Assembly (NCBI GenBank): GCA_011330545.1
Contig: DRQI01000236.1
Coordinates: forward strand, 1-10,225
Origin: Flavobacteriia bacterium
Lineage (GTDB): Bacteria > Bacteroidota > Bacteroidia > Flavobacteriales > Flavobacteriaceae
Length of the DNA: 10,225 nucleotides
Direction of reading: 5' to 3'
Shown here in pieces: positions 1 through 7,329 of this stretch. Made by a program: the position numbers and the translations under genes. The notes under the pieces are model-generated. The model had not been told where the DNA came from and searched no databases. It saw only the letters and a list, made by a program, of their open reading frames with translations. Position 1 is the stretch's first letter, and each line of letters starts with the position of its first letter.

Positions 1-1
1 A

Positions 2-1300
2 GGCGGAGGCAAGGGGTATTCTGATGCGATAAATGTTTGGAATAATGGTTCCTCCAATATCGCAGCCATTTGCGATGTAGATTGGAATAGGGCGGCAAAA
101 GCTTTAAAAAAATTCCCTAAGGCAAAACGGTATAAAGATTATCGAAAAGTATTAGATGAAATAAAAGATATTGATGCCCTTACCGTTTCAACACCCGATC
201 ATACACATGCCGTTATTGCAATGGCAGCCATAAAATCAGGAAAACACGTGTATGTTCAAAAGCCATTGGCACATGATATCTATGAAACCAGAATGTTGAC
301 AAAAGCTGCCAATCAATATAAAGTGGTTACGCAAATGGGCAATCAAGGAGCTTCGGGCCAAGGTGTAAAACAAATGATACAATGGTTTGATAAAGGCAAC
401 ATAGGAAAAGTTACCAAAGTACATGTTTGGACGAACAGGCCGGTTTGGCCACAAGGCATTCCTACCCCAACAGATAAACCTAAATTATTAGAAGGGTTGG
501 ATTGGGATACTTGGATAGGGCCGGCAAAAATGGTTGACTACCACCCGTTATACCATCCGTTTAAATGGAGAGGTTGGTGGAATTTTGGAACCGGTGCCTT
601 AGGGGATATGGGTTGCCATTTAATAGACCCGCCTTTTAGGGTATTGGGACTCGGATATCCTACAGAAGTAGAAAGTAGCGTGGGTGCCGTATATACCAAA
701 GATTGGGTGCCTGAATATTTGCCTGAGTCTTGCCCGCCATCTTCAAGAACCCAATTAAAATTTTTGCCATCAGCTAAAAATAAAACCGAAATGACAATGA
801 CTTGGACTGACGGTGGGCTGAGGCCTTTTCACCCCGAACTAATTCCGGCCAACCACCCGATAGGTGATGATAATAGTGCTAATGGCGTAATAATGATTGG
901 TGAAAAAGGCATTATGACTTGCGGTACCTATGGAAGAAATCCTAAAATATATTTTAATAATGGCGATGTGCTGGTTTCACCCAATACAAAAAACGATGAT
1001 GCATTGCCCGAACACGGCCATCAAGCAGCATGGGTTGAAGCATGCAAAGAAGGGTTTGGCAACACAAAGCACAGAGGCTTGACTTCTTCCTTTGATTATG
1101 CCGGCCCGTTAACTGAAACCGTTTTGATGGGTAATTTGGCAATAAGAAGTTATATACTACGAAAAAATAAGAGTAATCACAGGTTTGAATACCCGGGAAG
1201 AAAAAAGTTGTTGTGGGATGGTGCCAACATGAAAATTACAAACTTTGACGAGGCAAATCAGTTTGTAAAAAGAGAATACCGAGAAGGTTGGAAATTATAA
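2..1300 (+). CDS. Gfo/Idh/MocA-family NAD(P)-dependent sugar oxidoreductase, 5' end missing
   Basis: The frame is open from base 2 to the TAA at 1298-1300, giving 432 visible residues; the true start is upstream, and the internal ATG at 221 is not the start. The visible N-terminus GGGKGYSDA is the end of the Rossmann GxGxxG loop. It is followed by AAICDVD (end of the second strand, with the acidic cofactor-ribose residue), STPDHTHA, and VYVQKPLAHD at the position of the family's EKP motif. The C-terminal half has GALGDMGCHLID, the D-x-x-x-H type catalytic segment, inside the alpha/beta substrate domain. Family members oxidise or epimerise sugar hydroxyls with NAD(P). TQMGNQGASG and DWDTWIGPA resemble the large subgroup found in Bacteroidota and Planctomycetes, many of which carry a Tat signal; that part is not visible here. 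The gene lies 51 bases upstream of a DUF1080 lipoprotein gene, which suggests a shared 3-keto-sugar pathway. Family is certain from motifs; substrate is unknown. Confidence 0.93.
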   Translation, partial: GGGKGYSDAINVWNNGSSNIAAICDVDWNRAAKALKKFPKAKRYKDYRKVLDEIKDIDALTVSTPDHTHAVIAMAAIKSGKHVYVQKPLAHDIYETRMLTKAANQYKVVTQMGNQGASGQGVKQMIQWFDKGNIGKVTKVHVWTNRPVWPQGIPTPTDKPKLLEGLDWDTWIGPAKMVDYHPLYHPFKWRGWWNFGTGALGDMGCHLIDPPFRVLGLGYPTEVESSVGAVYTKDWVPEYLPESCPPSSRTQLKFLPSAKNKTEMTMTWTDGGLRPFHPELIPANHPIGDDNSANGVIMIGEKGIMTCGTYGRNPKIYFNNGDVLVSPNTKNDDALPEHGHQAAWVEACKEGFGNTKHRGLTSSFDYAGPLTETVLMGNLAIRSYILRKNKSNHRFEYPGRKKLLWDGANMKITNFDEANQFVKREYREGWKL

Positions 1301-1336
1301 ATTAAGGATGAACGAAATTAAATAGCTATCCTTTAA

Positions 1337-1341
1337 AAGGA
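1337..1341 (+). promoter_or_regulatory. Possible Shine-Dalgarno AAGGA for the DUF1080 gene
   Basis: AAGGA lies 10 bases before the ATG at 1352. It is the right half of a small palindrome (TCCTT, TAA, AAGGA; 1329-1341), so it could be partly paired in the mRNA. Spacing is slightly long, and Bacteroidota often do not rely on such sites, so its importance is uncertain. Confidence 0.35.
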
Positions 1342-1351
1342 ATAAAAGAAT

Positions 1352-2158
1352 ATGAATAGTACGAAGGCTATCATAATGTTATTGAGTATTTTTCTATTTT
1401 CTAGCTGTAAGGCACAAGAAGATGTTCATAGTAAAACGAGTACTAAAAATAAGGCTCACTGGATATCATTGTTCAACGGTAAAGATTTAGAGGGGTGGAT
1501 AGTAAAGATAAAAGGGCATCCGTTAGGCGACAATTATAAAAATACATTTCGTGTTGTAAACGGAATGTTGCAAGTAAATTACGATGAATATGATGATTTT
1601 AACAATGCCTTCGGACATCTCTTTTATAAAAAACCATTTTCGAGCTATCGGTTAAAATTAGAATATAGGTTTCTTGAAAAACAAGTAAAAGGAGGCCAAG
1701 GCTGGGCAGAACGCAATAGCGGTATTATGATACATAGCCAAGCCCCTGAAACTATGGGATTGAATCAAGATTTCCCCGTATCTGTTGAAGTACAACTATT
1801 AGGAGGCATAAAAAAAGGAGTATCAAGGCCTACGGCAAATGTATGCACGCCGGGAACACATATCGTAATGCATGATACATTAATAAAAAAACACTGTATT
1901 AATTCGTCTTCTGAAACTTATTATGGCAATCAATGGGTAGCCGTAGAAGTGTTGGTGATTAAAGATTCAATTATTTCACATTATGTAAATGGCAAAGAAG
2001 TACTCTCTTATGCCAAACCTCAAATAGGAGGTGATTATAATACGCTAAAAAGCCAAGAAGGCCAATTGTTAACAGAAGGATATATTTCATTGCAGAGTGA
2101 AAGCCATCCGATAGAATTTAAAAAGATAGAATTATTGGAAATTGAACCCGATAATTAA
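1352..2158 (+). CDS. DUF1080 lipoprotein, probable 3-keto-glycoside hydrolase/lyase
   Basis: The product has 268 residues. The N-terminus has a short hydrophobic stretch and lipobox FSSC with the acylated Cys at residue 19, so it is predicted to be membrane-anchored outside the cytoplasm. Residues about 36-264 form one DUF1080 domain (also named 3-keto-disaccharide hydrolase), a concanavalin-like beta-sandwich. Recognisable segments are WISLFNGKDLEGW (37-49), FRVVNGMLQV (66-75), RNSGIMIHSQ (121-130), SVEVQLLGG (144-152), CTPGTH (165-170), WVAVEVLV (195-202), HYVNGKEV (210-217) and the closing GYISLQSESHPIEFKKIEL. C165 and C182 could form a disulfide (inference). Known members cleave glycosides already oxidised at C3, which fits the oxidoreductase gene 51 bases upstream; the two are probably one transcript. 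The ATG at 1352 is chosen because it gives a complete lipoprotein signal. Length is normal for a single-domain member. Exact substrate and hydrolase-versus-lyase chemistry cannot be read from sequence. Confidence 0.92.
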   Translation: MNSTKAIIMLLSIFLFSSCKAQEDVHSKTSTKNKAHWISLFNGKDLEGWIVKIKGHPLGDNYKNTFRVVNGMLQVNYDEYDDFNNAFGHLFYKKPFSSYRLKLEYRFLEKQVKGGQGWAERNSGIMIHSQAPETMGLNQDFPVSVEVQLLGGIKKGVSRPTANVCTPGTHIVMHDTLIKKHCINSSSETYYGNQWVAVEVLVIKDSIISHYVNGKEVLSYAKPQIGGDYNTLKSQEGQLLTEGYISLQSESHPIEFKKIELLEIEPDN

Positions 2159-2349
2159 ACCCTATAATTGTAATTAAGGTTGTATGTAATCTAAACAAGA
2201 TAGCTTATGTCCTATTAGATGTCATTCATTGCTCATTTAACGTTGTTTGTATATTATTTTTTCGTTAAATACTGTAATGAGTATATTTATGCTACTTTAA
2301 TTGTAAATTATGATTTTACTAAACAAATATTAAACTAATTTGACTAATT
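2159..2349 (+). promoter_or_regulatory. Intergenic region likely containing the susCD promoter
   Basis: This is 191 bases of AT-rich non-coding DNA between the DUF1080 gene and susC. The best match to the Bacteroidota promoter form (TTG, 17-23 bases, TAnnTTTG) is TTG at 2229-2231, an 18-base spacer, and TATATTAT at 2250-2257. It keeps four of the six informative bases of the -7 element and would give a leader of roughly 85 bases. A spaced inverted repeat ATCTAA/TTAGAT (2189-2194 and 2215-2220) lies upstream. I see no intrinsic terminator with a T-run after the DUF1080 gene, so read-through into susC is possible. Confidence 0.3.
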
Positions 2350-5300
2350 ATGAAAAAAAGATTATTTAGAAAATTGCTTTTTCTTTCGATTTTTATGCTC
2401 TGTGGGTATGCACAAGCACAAACGGTATCCGGAACGGTGTCAGATGCAAATGGGCCTTTGCCCGGAGCAGCTGTAGTTGTAAAAGGTACTAGTAATGGTG
2501 CTACCACAGACTTTGATGGAAAGTATACCTTAAATGAGGTAGCTCCTGATGCCGTTTTGGTAATAAGTTTTGTAGGGTATGTAACCCAAGAAATAAATGT
2601 CGCTGGGCAATCAACCATTGACGTTACCTTGGTAGAAGATGCCAATGTATTAAATGAAGTAGTAGTGGTTGGATATACCACTCAAACAAGAGGTGATTTA
2701 ACAGGAGCCGTTGCTTCTGTTGACATTTCTGAAGCTATCAAGACTCCGGTAGTAAGTGCCGCTGAACTACTTGAAGGAAGAGTTTCGGGAGTTAGTATTG
2801 TAAACAGTGGTGTACCCGGTGGTGCCCCTAAAGTGAATATTCGTGGTTTTGGGACATCTAATAATACCAACCCGTTATATATCATTGACGGAGTGCAAAC
2901 AGACGATCCTAATGTCTTGAGTAATATAAATGCTGCAGATATTGAACAGATGAATGTTTTAAAAGATGCCTCTGCGGCCATCTATGGAGCTAGGGCCGCA
3001 AACGGAGTTATTATCGTTACAACTAAAAGTGGTAAATATAATATGGGCAAAGCTAGGTTATCGGTTAATTTCTATGCCGGCTCTGCTGAGGTAGTAAACA
3101 TCCCCGATTTTTTAAACCCTGTTCAGCATGGAAATATGATATGGGAAAGTTTAAGTAATGATGGTGCCGTTCTTACTCATCCTCAATATGGCTCAGGGCC
3201 TACTCCAGTAGTACCGACACAACTGCTAAACTTACCACCTTCTGCACCAACTACTGTTACTGTAAAACCCGGAGGTACTAAATGGGCAGACGAGATTTTA
3301 AGAAGTGCTTCTACACAAAATATTTCTGTTTCTTTAGAAAATGGTGGAGAAACAGGTAGGTATTACTTATCTGCAAGTTATTTGAACAGAGAAGGTGTTT
3401 TATTAGAAACAGGTTACAAAAGAGGTATTACAAGATTGAATTCAGAATTTAAAGCATTGAATAAAAAAATTACCATAGGCGAGCATTTAAGTGTTTCCTT
3501 TGCAAGACAACAAAACCCCGGTCAATCAGGTGTTTCTGGCCCTGGTGTTCAAATTAATAGAGCGTTTAGGGCAAGCCCTCTAATTCCTGTTTTTGATGAT
3601 GCCGGTAATTATGCCGGCCCTTATAGTAATGGTACCGGTTTAAGTAATGTAAACAATCCGGTGGCTACTTTAGAAAGAAATAAATATAATTATGACAGAA
3701 ATGCCCAAATATTCGGAGATCTTTATTTAAGTGCTGAATTAATAGAAGGATTGACTTTTAAAACATTAGCTAGTGGAAGTTTAAGAGCCATAGATAATAG
3801 GCGTTTTTCAGCATTAGATCCTGAAGCTGCTGAGCCGGTGTCAACAAATACACTTGCTGAAGGTAATATCAATCTTTTTAACTGGACATGGACGAATACA
3901 TTGAATTTTAATAAAACTTTTGGAGATCACGTCTTAAATGCCTTAGTAGGTATTGAAGCCTTAGAAGAAAGAGCAAAAGGAGACCAGATAAGTATTACAG
4001 GTTTCTTATTTGAAACCCCTGATTTTTATTTATTATCAAATGGTACAGGAACTCCTAATGTAGATTTTGCCTTTGATAGAACAAATACTTTATTTTCTAT
4101 ATTTGGAACAGCCAATTATACTTATAAAGGAAAATATTTAGCAACAGTTACGGTTCGTAGAGATAAATCATCAAAATTTATTGGTGATAACAGGTCAGAT
4201 ACTTTCCCGTCATTCAGTGCAGGTTGGGTAATCAGTAAAGAAGACTTTTTCCCACAAGATGCCATAGTAAACCGTTTGAAATTCAAAGCCTCCTACGGTG
4301 AAATTGGAAATCAAACATTACCTAGAACTTTGCCGGGAGTGAATGTGTCTATATTGAGTAATCAGTTTGCCAATTATGCTTTTGATGGTAGTACTATTGC
4401 AACAGGGGCAATTTTAAGCCAAGTTGGAAACCCCAATTTAAGATGGGAGACCAGTAAATCAACCAACGTTGGTGTTGATGTTGGTATGTTCAACAATAAA
4501 TTGTCAGTGGCAGCTGAATATTTTAAAATTAAAACTGAGGGTTTAATTACACCGAGTTCTGCATCAAACCCTTCAACAGGTTTAGAAGGCGATAACCCAT
4601 TGTTAAATGTTGGTACAATTGAAAGAAAAGGTGTTGACATTAATTTAAATTATCAAGATGAGACCAGTTCAGGTTTTTCATATGGTATAGATATGAATGT
4701 ATCAACTTATAAAAATGAAGTAACTCAATTGGATAGTGATTTGTTCGGTCAGTCATTTAGAGGAGGTTCAATCACCCTAACACGTTTAGGAGGTTCTATA
4801 TCAGAATTTTACGGGCGTGTAGTTGAAGGTATTTTTGCTTCAGAATCTGAAGTTGCCAGCGCCGCAGACCAAAATTTCCCGACAGATGCCGATGGTGTAG
4901 GTAGATTTAGGTATAAAGACCTTAATAATGATGGTGTTATCAATGATGATGACCGTACTTTTATAGGTTCGCCACATCCTGATTTTACCTATGGTATCAA
5001 TTTGAATGCCGCTTATAAAGGCTTTGACCTTTCGGCATTCTTTTCAGGTTCTCAAGGAAATGATGTTTATAATTACGAAAAAATATTTACAGATTTTCCA
5101 ACGTTCTTTAATGGTAATAGAAGTACTAGGGTGTTAAATTCTTGGTCGCCTACCAATACAGGCGCAAGTTTGCCTGCCTTAAGCCAAACAATTACCAATA
5201 GTGAGACAGCACCAAATTCATTTTTTGTAGAAGATGGCTCTTTCTTTAGATTAAAGAACTTACAAATTGGATATACATTGCCTAGTAAATTAACTGACAA

Positions 5301-5478
5301 AGCAAATTTAAGTTCAGTTCGTGTATATTTGCAAGGAACCAACTTGTTTACTATAACCGGCTATGATGGGTTAGACCCTGAAGTTATTTCAAACCGTGGT
5401 AATTTAACATTGGGAGTTGATTTTCAATCCTTTCCAATATCTCGTATTTTAAGTGTAGGTGTTAATATAAAATTATAA
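2350..5478 (+). CDS. SusC/RagA-family TonB-linked outer-membrane transporter
   Basis: The product has 1042 residues. It imports oligosaccharides or similar ligands across the outer membrane with TonB-ExbBD energy, together with its SusD lid. A Sec signal peptide (MKKRLFRK plus hydrophobic core) ends at AQA|Q, residues 21-24. Residues about 25-93 are a carboxypeptidase-D-regulatory-like domain (VSGTVSDANGPLPGA, TDFDGKYTL, VISFVGY). The TonB-box-like segment LNEVVVVGY is at 101-109. The plug spans about 112-230 and contains the hallmark stretches NIRGFGTSN, PLYIIDGV and VLKDASAAIYGARAANGV. The rest is the 22-strand barrel, with the common late loop KDLNNDGVINDDDR near 856-869 and PDFTYGINL. There is no N-terminal STN domain, so it is unlikely to signal through an anti-sigma factor. 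The C-terminus VGVNIKL ends in Leu rather than the usual Phe. The susD gene follows after 4 bases. Substrate is not deducible. Confidence 0.97.
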   Translation: MKKRLFRKLLFLSIFMLCGYAQAQTVSGTVSDANGPLPGAAVVVKGTSNGATTDFDGKYTLNEVAPDAVLVISFVGYVTQEINVAGQSTIDVTLVEDANVLNEVVVVGYTTQTRGDLTGAVASVDISEAIKTPVVSAAELLEGRVSGVSIVNSGVPGGAPKVNIRGFGTSNNTNPLYIIDGVQTDDPNVLSNINAADIEQMNVLKDASAAIYGARAANGVIIVTTKSGKYNMGKARLSVNFYAGSAEVVNIPDFLNPVQHGNMIWESLSNDGAVLTHPQYGSGPTPVVPTQLLNLPPSAPTTVTVKPGGTKWADEILRSASTQNISVSLENGGETGRYYLSASYLNREGVLLETGYKRGITRLNSEFKALNKKITIGEHLSVSFARQQNPGQSGVSGPGVQINRAFRASPLIPVFDDAGNYAGPYSNGTGLSNVNNPVATLERNKYNYDRNAQIFGDLYLSAELIEGLTFKTLASGSLRAIDNRRFSALDPEAAEPVSTNTLAEGNINLFNWTWTNTLNFNKTFGDHVLNALVGIEALEERAKGDQISITGFLFETPDFYLLSNGTGTPNVDFAFDRTNTLFSIFGTANYTYKGKYLATVTVRRDKSSKFIGDNRSDTFPSFSAGWVISKEDFFPQDAIVNRLKFKASYGEIGNQTLPRTLPGVNVSILSNQFANYAFDGSTIATGAILSQVGNPNLRWETSKSTNVGVDVGMFNNKLSVAAEYFKIKTEGLITPSSASNPSTGLEGDNPLLNVGTIERKGVDINLNYQDETSSGFSYGIDMNVSTYKNEVTQLDSDLFGQSFRGGSITLTRLGGSISEFYGRVVEGIFASESEVASAADQNFPTDADGVGRFRYKDLNNDGVINDDDRTFIGSPHPDFTYGINLNAAYKGFDLSAFFSGSQGNDVYNYEKIFTDFPTFFNGNRSTRVLNSWSPTNTGASLPALSQTITNSETAPNSFFVEDGSFFRLKNLQIGYTLPSKLTDKANLSSVRVYLQGTNLFTITGYDGLDPEVISNRGNLTLGVDFQSFPISRILSVGVNIKL

Positions 5479-5482
5479 GAAA

Positions 5483-7168
5483 ATGAAGAATAAACTAATT
5501 TATTTAATGTTATTGCTAGTTAGTGTTATAGCATGTAAAGATGAATTTTCAGATACAGTTGAAGTTGGTGCTTTAAGTGACGATGCCCTTCAAAATGCTG
5601 TCGGTGTTGATTTAAAACTTACGGCTGCTTACTCTGTATTAGATGGTATCAATTTAAGAGGCGGTGCCGATTGGCATGTAAGTGGTGATAACTGGTGGTT
5701 TGATGTAATCTCAGACGATGCCCATAAAGGAAGTACAGATGGCGACCAAGCAGATTTATTTCTATTGGAGACCTTTGATTGGACCACGGGAAATCCGTAT
5801 GTAAACGGAAAATGGAATGGCTTATTTGCTGGAGTGAATCGGGCAAATGGCGTACTTTCTATTATTAATGGGATTGAAGGAGGTGATTTTGTTGAAAAAG
5901 AAGCTGAAGCCAAATTTTTAAGAGGAATCTTTGATTTTGAGCTGCAAAAGATATTTGGAAATGTTCCTTTTATTTCTCTCGAAAATTTTGACAATGTCGA
6001 TTTTAATCAACCCAATTCAGGGCCCATTTGGGATAAAATTGAAGCCGATTTTCAGTTTGCAATAGACAATTTGCCTGCTACTCAAGATGATCCCGGTAGG
6101 CCAACTTCTATGGTAGCTAAAGCCTTTTTAGGTAAAGTTAAATTATATCAATCTAAATGGGGAGAAGCATTGACTTTGTTAAACGAAGTAATCAATAGTG
6201 GAAATTACTCGTTAATTCCAGAATTTGCTGATAATTTCCGTTTGGCAGGTGACAATAGCTCAGAATCTTTATTTGCCATTCAGTTTACTGCCGATGCAGG
6301 ACAGTCTTTCAATGGTAACCGTGGAGGTACTTTAAACTTTCCCGGGGGTGGGCCTTTCGGTTCTTGCTGCGGATTTTACCAACCCACTCAAGATTTGGTC
6401 AATGCCTTTCAAGTAGATGCTAACGGATTACCTTTGTTAGATACCTTCAATCAATCAGATGTTACAAATGATTATGGTATTACAAGCCAAGAAGCCTTTA
6501 CCCCGCATACAGGTACACTAGACCCTAGATTAGATTATACTGTTGGAAGAAGAGGTATTGACTATAACGGTTGGGGGATGATGGTTGGAAAAGATTGGAT
6601 TCGTGCCAATTTTGCCGATATTTCAGGACCTTATTTATCAAAGAAGAATATTTACTATAACGGCGAAACTGCCAATCAAGGAACAGGTTCTTGGGGGCAA
6701 CAACGTTCGGGAATTAATTTCCATATCATGAGATATTCCGATGTGTTGTTAATGGCGGCAGAAGCGGCAGTAGAAACGGGAGATATGGCCACTGCGTTGG
6801 ATTATGTAAACCAAGTGAGAAACCGAGCTAAAAATATGACTTATGTTAAAAATGAAGCCGGTACAGCCGACGCTGCAAATTATAGTATAGAGCCTTATCC
6901 GTCTTTTCCTGACCAAGATTTTGCCAGAAAAGCAGTACGTATGGAACGCCGCCTTGAATTGGCAATGGAAGGGCAACGTCTGTTCGATATTAGAAGATGG
7001 GGAAATGGCACCACTATTATGAATGAATATTTTACTAACGAGTCACGAGTAATTACTTCCTTTGCCGGTAAAGCAAGGCCTTATGAAGCAAAACATGATA
7101 GAATGCCAATACCTATTAATGCTATAGATCAAAGCGGTGGCGTATTACAGCAAAACCCAGGTTTTTAA
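5483..7168 (+). CDS. SusD/RagB-family surface glycan-binding lipoprotein
   Basis: The product has 561 residues. The signal peptide ends in lipobox VIAC with Cys18, followed by KDEF. This acidic start resembles the lipoprotein export signal that sends Bacteroidota lipoproteins to the cell surface. SusD proteins form the hinged lid of the SusC barrel and bind the substrate. Family segments include WNGLFAGVNRAN (111-122), AEAKFLRGIFDFELQKIFG (141-159), the TPR-like GRPTSMVAKAFLGKVKLY (205-222) and WGEALTLLNEVINSG (226-240). YSDVLLMAAEAA and ERRLELAMEGQRLFDIRRWG (488-507) follow in the C-terminal half. A GGGPFGSCCGFYQPTQ segment carries vicinal cysteines C295-C296 in the middle of the protein. 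The start at 5483 is 4 bases after the susC stop, so translation is probably coupled. A strong terminator follows. I see no enzyme domain; ligand is unknown. Confidence 0.97.
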   Translation: MKNKLIYLMLLLVSVIACKDEFSDTVEVGALSDDALQNAVGVDLKLTAAYSVLDGINLRGGADWHVSGDNWWFDVISDDAHKGSTDGDQADLFLLETFDWTTGNPYVNGKWNGLFAGVNRANGVLSIINGIEGGDFVEKEAEAKFLRGIFDFELQKIFGNVPFISLENFDNVDFNQPNSGPIWDKIEADFQFAIDNLPATQDDPGRPTSMVAKAFLGKVKLYQSKWGEALTLLNEVINSGNYSLIPEFADNFRLAGDNSSESLFAIQFTADAGQSFNGNRGGTLNFPGGGPFGSCCGFYQPTQDLVNAFQVDANGLPLLDTFNQSDVTNDYGITSQEAFTPHTGTLDPRLDYTVGRRGIDYNGWGMMVGKDWIRANFADISGPYLSKKNIYYNGETANQGTGSWGQQRSGINFHIMRYSDVLLMAAEAAVETGDMATALDYVNQVRNRAKNMTYVKNEAGTADAANYSIEPYPSFPDQDFARKAVRMERRLELAMEGQRLFDIRRWGNGTTIMNEYFTNESRVITSFAGKARPYEAKHDRMPIPINAIDQSGGVLQQNPGF

Positions 7169-7201
7169 TTAATTGAGTAATATTTGTATATTTAATTAGT
7201 G

Positions 7202-7235
7202 AAGCAGAGCATTATCCTTGATGCTCTGCTTTTTT
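7202..7235 (+). terminator. Intrinsic terminator after susD
   Basis: A perfect 11-base-pair stem has left arm AAGCAGAGCAT (7202-7212), loop TATCCTTG (7213-7220) and right arm ATGCTCTGCTT (7221-7231). The right arm runs straight into a T-tract of six bases (7230-7235). It lies 33 bases after the susD stop and should end the susCD transcript, separating it from the following lipoprotein gene. Confidence 0.9.
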
Positions 7236-7301
7236 CTTATAAAAAAGTAGTATCGCGATTAAATAACCCTACAAAATGATGGGTAAATTTCGCATAATTA
7301 G

Positions 7302-7309
7302 TACCTTTA
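7302..7309 (+). promoter_or_regulatory. Candidate -7 promoter element for the repeat lipoprotein gene
   Basis: TACCTTTA matches five of the six informative bases of the Bacteroidota -7 consensus TAnnTTTG and lies 20 bases before the ATG at 7330, after the susD terminator. No convincing TTG is found at the expected -33 distance. It is therefore only a half-site, and the call is weak. Confidence 0.25.
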
Positions 7310-7329
7310 TACTATCAAATATTTTTAAA

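Noticed and set aside
1308..1325. Five-codon ATG...TAG frame with AAGG just before it, between the oxidoreductase and DUF1080 genes
   Set aside because: It is too short to support as a gene or leader peptide, with no attenuator-like hairpin series.
2189..2220. Inverted repeat ATCTAA...TTAGAT upstream of susC as a regulator operator
   Set aside because: The arms are only 6 bases with a 20-base spacer in AT-rich DNA, which is easily due to chance; no regulator gene is in the window.
2319..2681. Minus-strand open frame of 120 codons over the susC start
   Set aside because: It is antisense to the well-supported SusC signal peptide and regulatory domain, shows no recognisable domain, and is best explained as a shadow of the real gene.
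4918..4956. DLNNDGVINDDDR in SusC as a special calcium-binding insertion
   Set aside because: This acidic loop is a routine feature of the late barrel of SusC-family transporters.
5629..5994. Minus-strand open frame of 121 codons inside susD
   Set aside because: It overlaps conserved SusD segments entirely and its translation shows no domain or signal.
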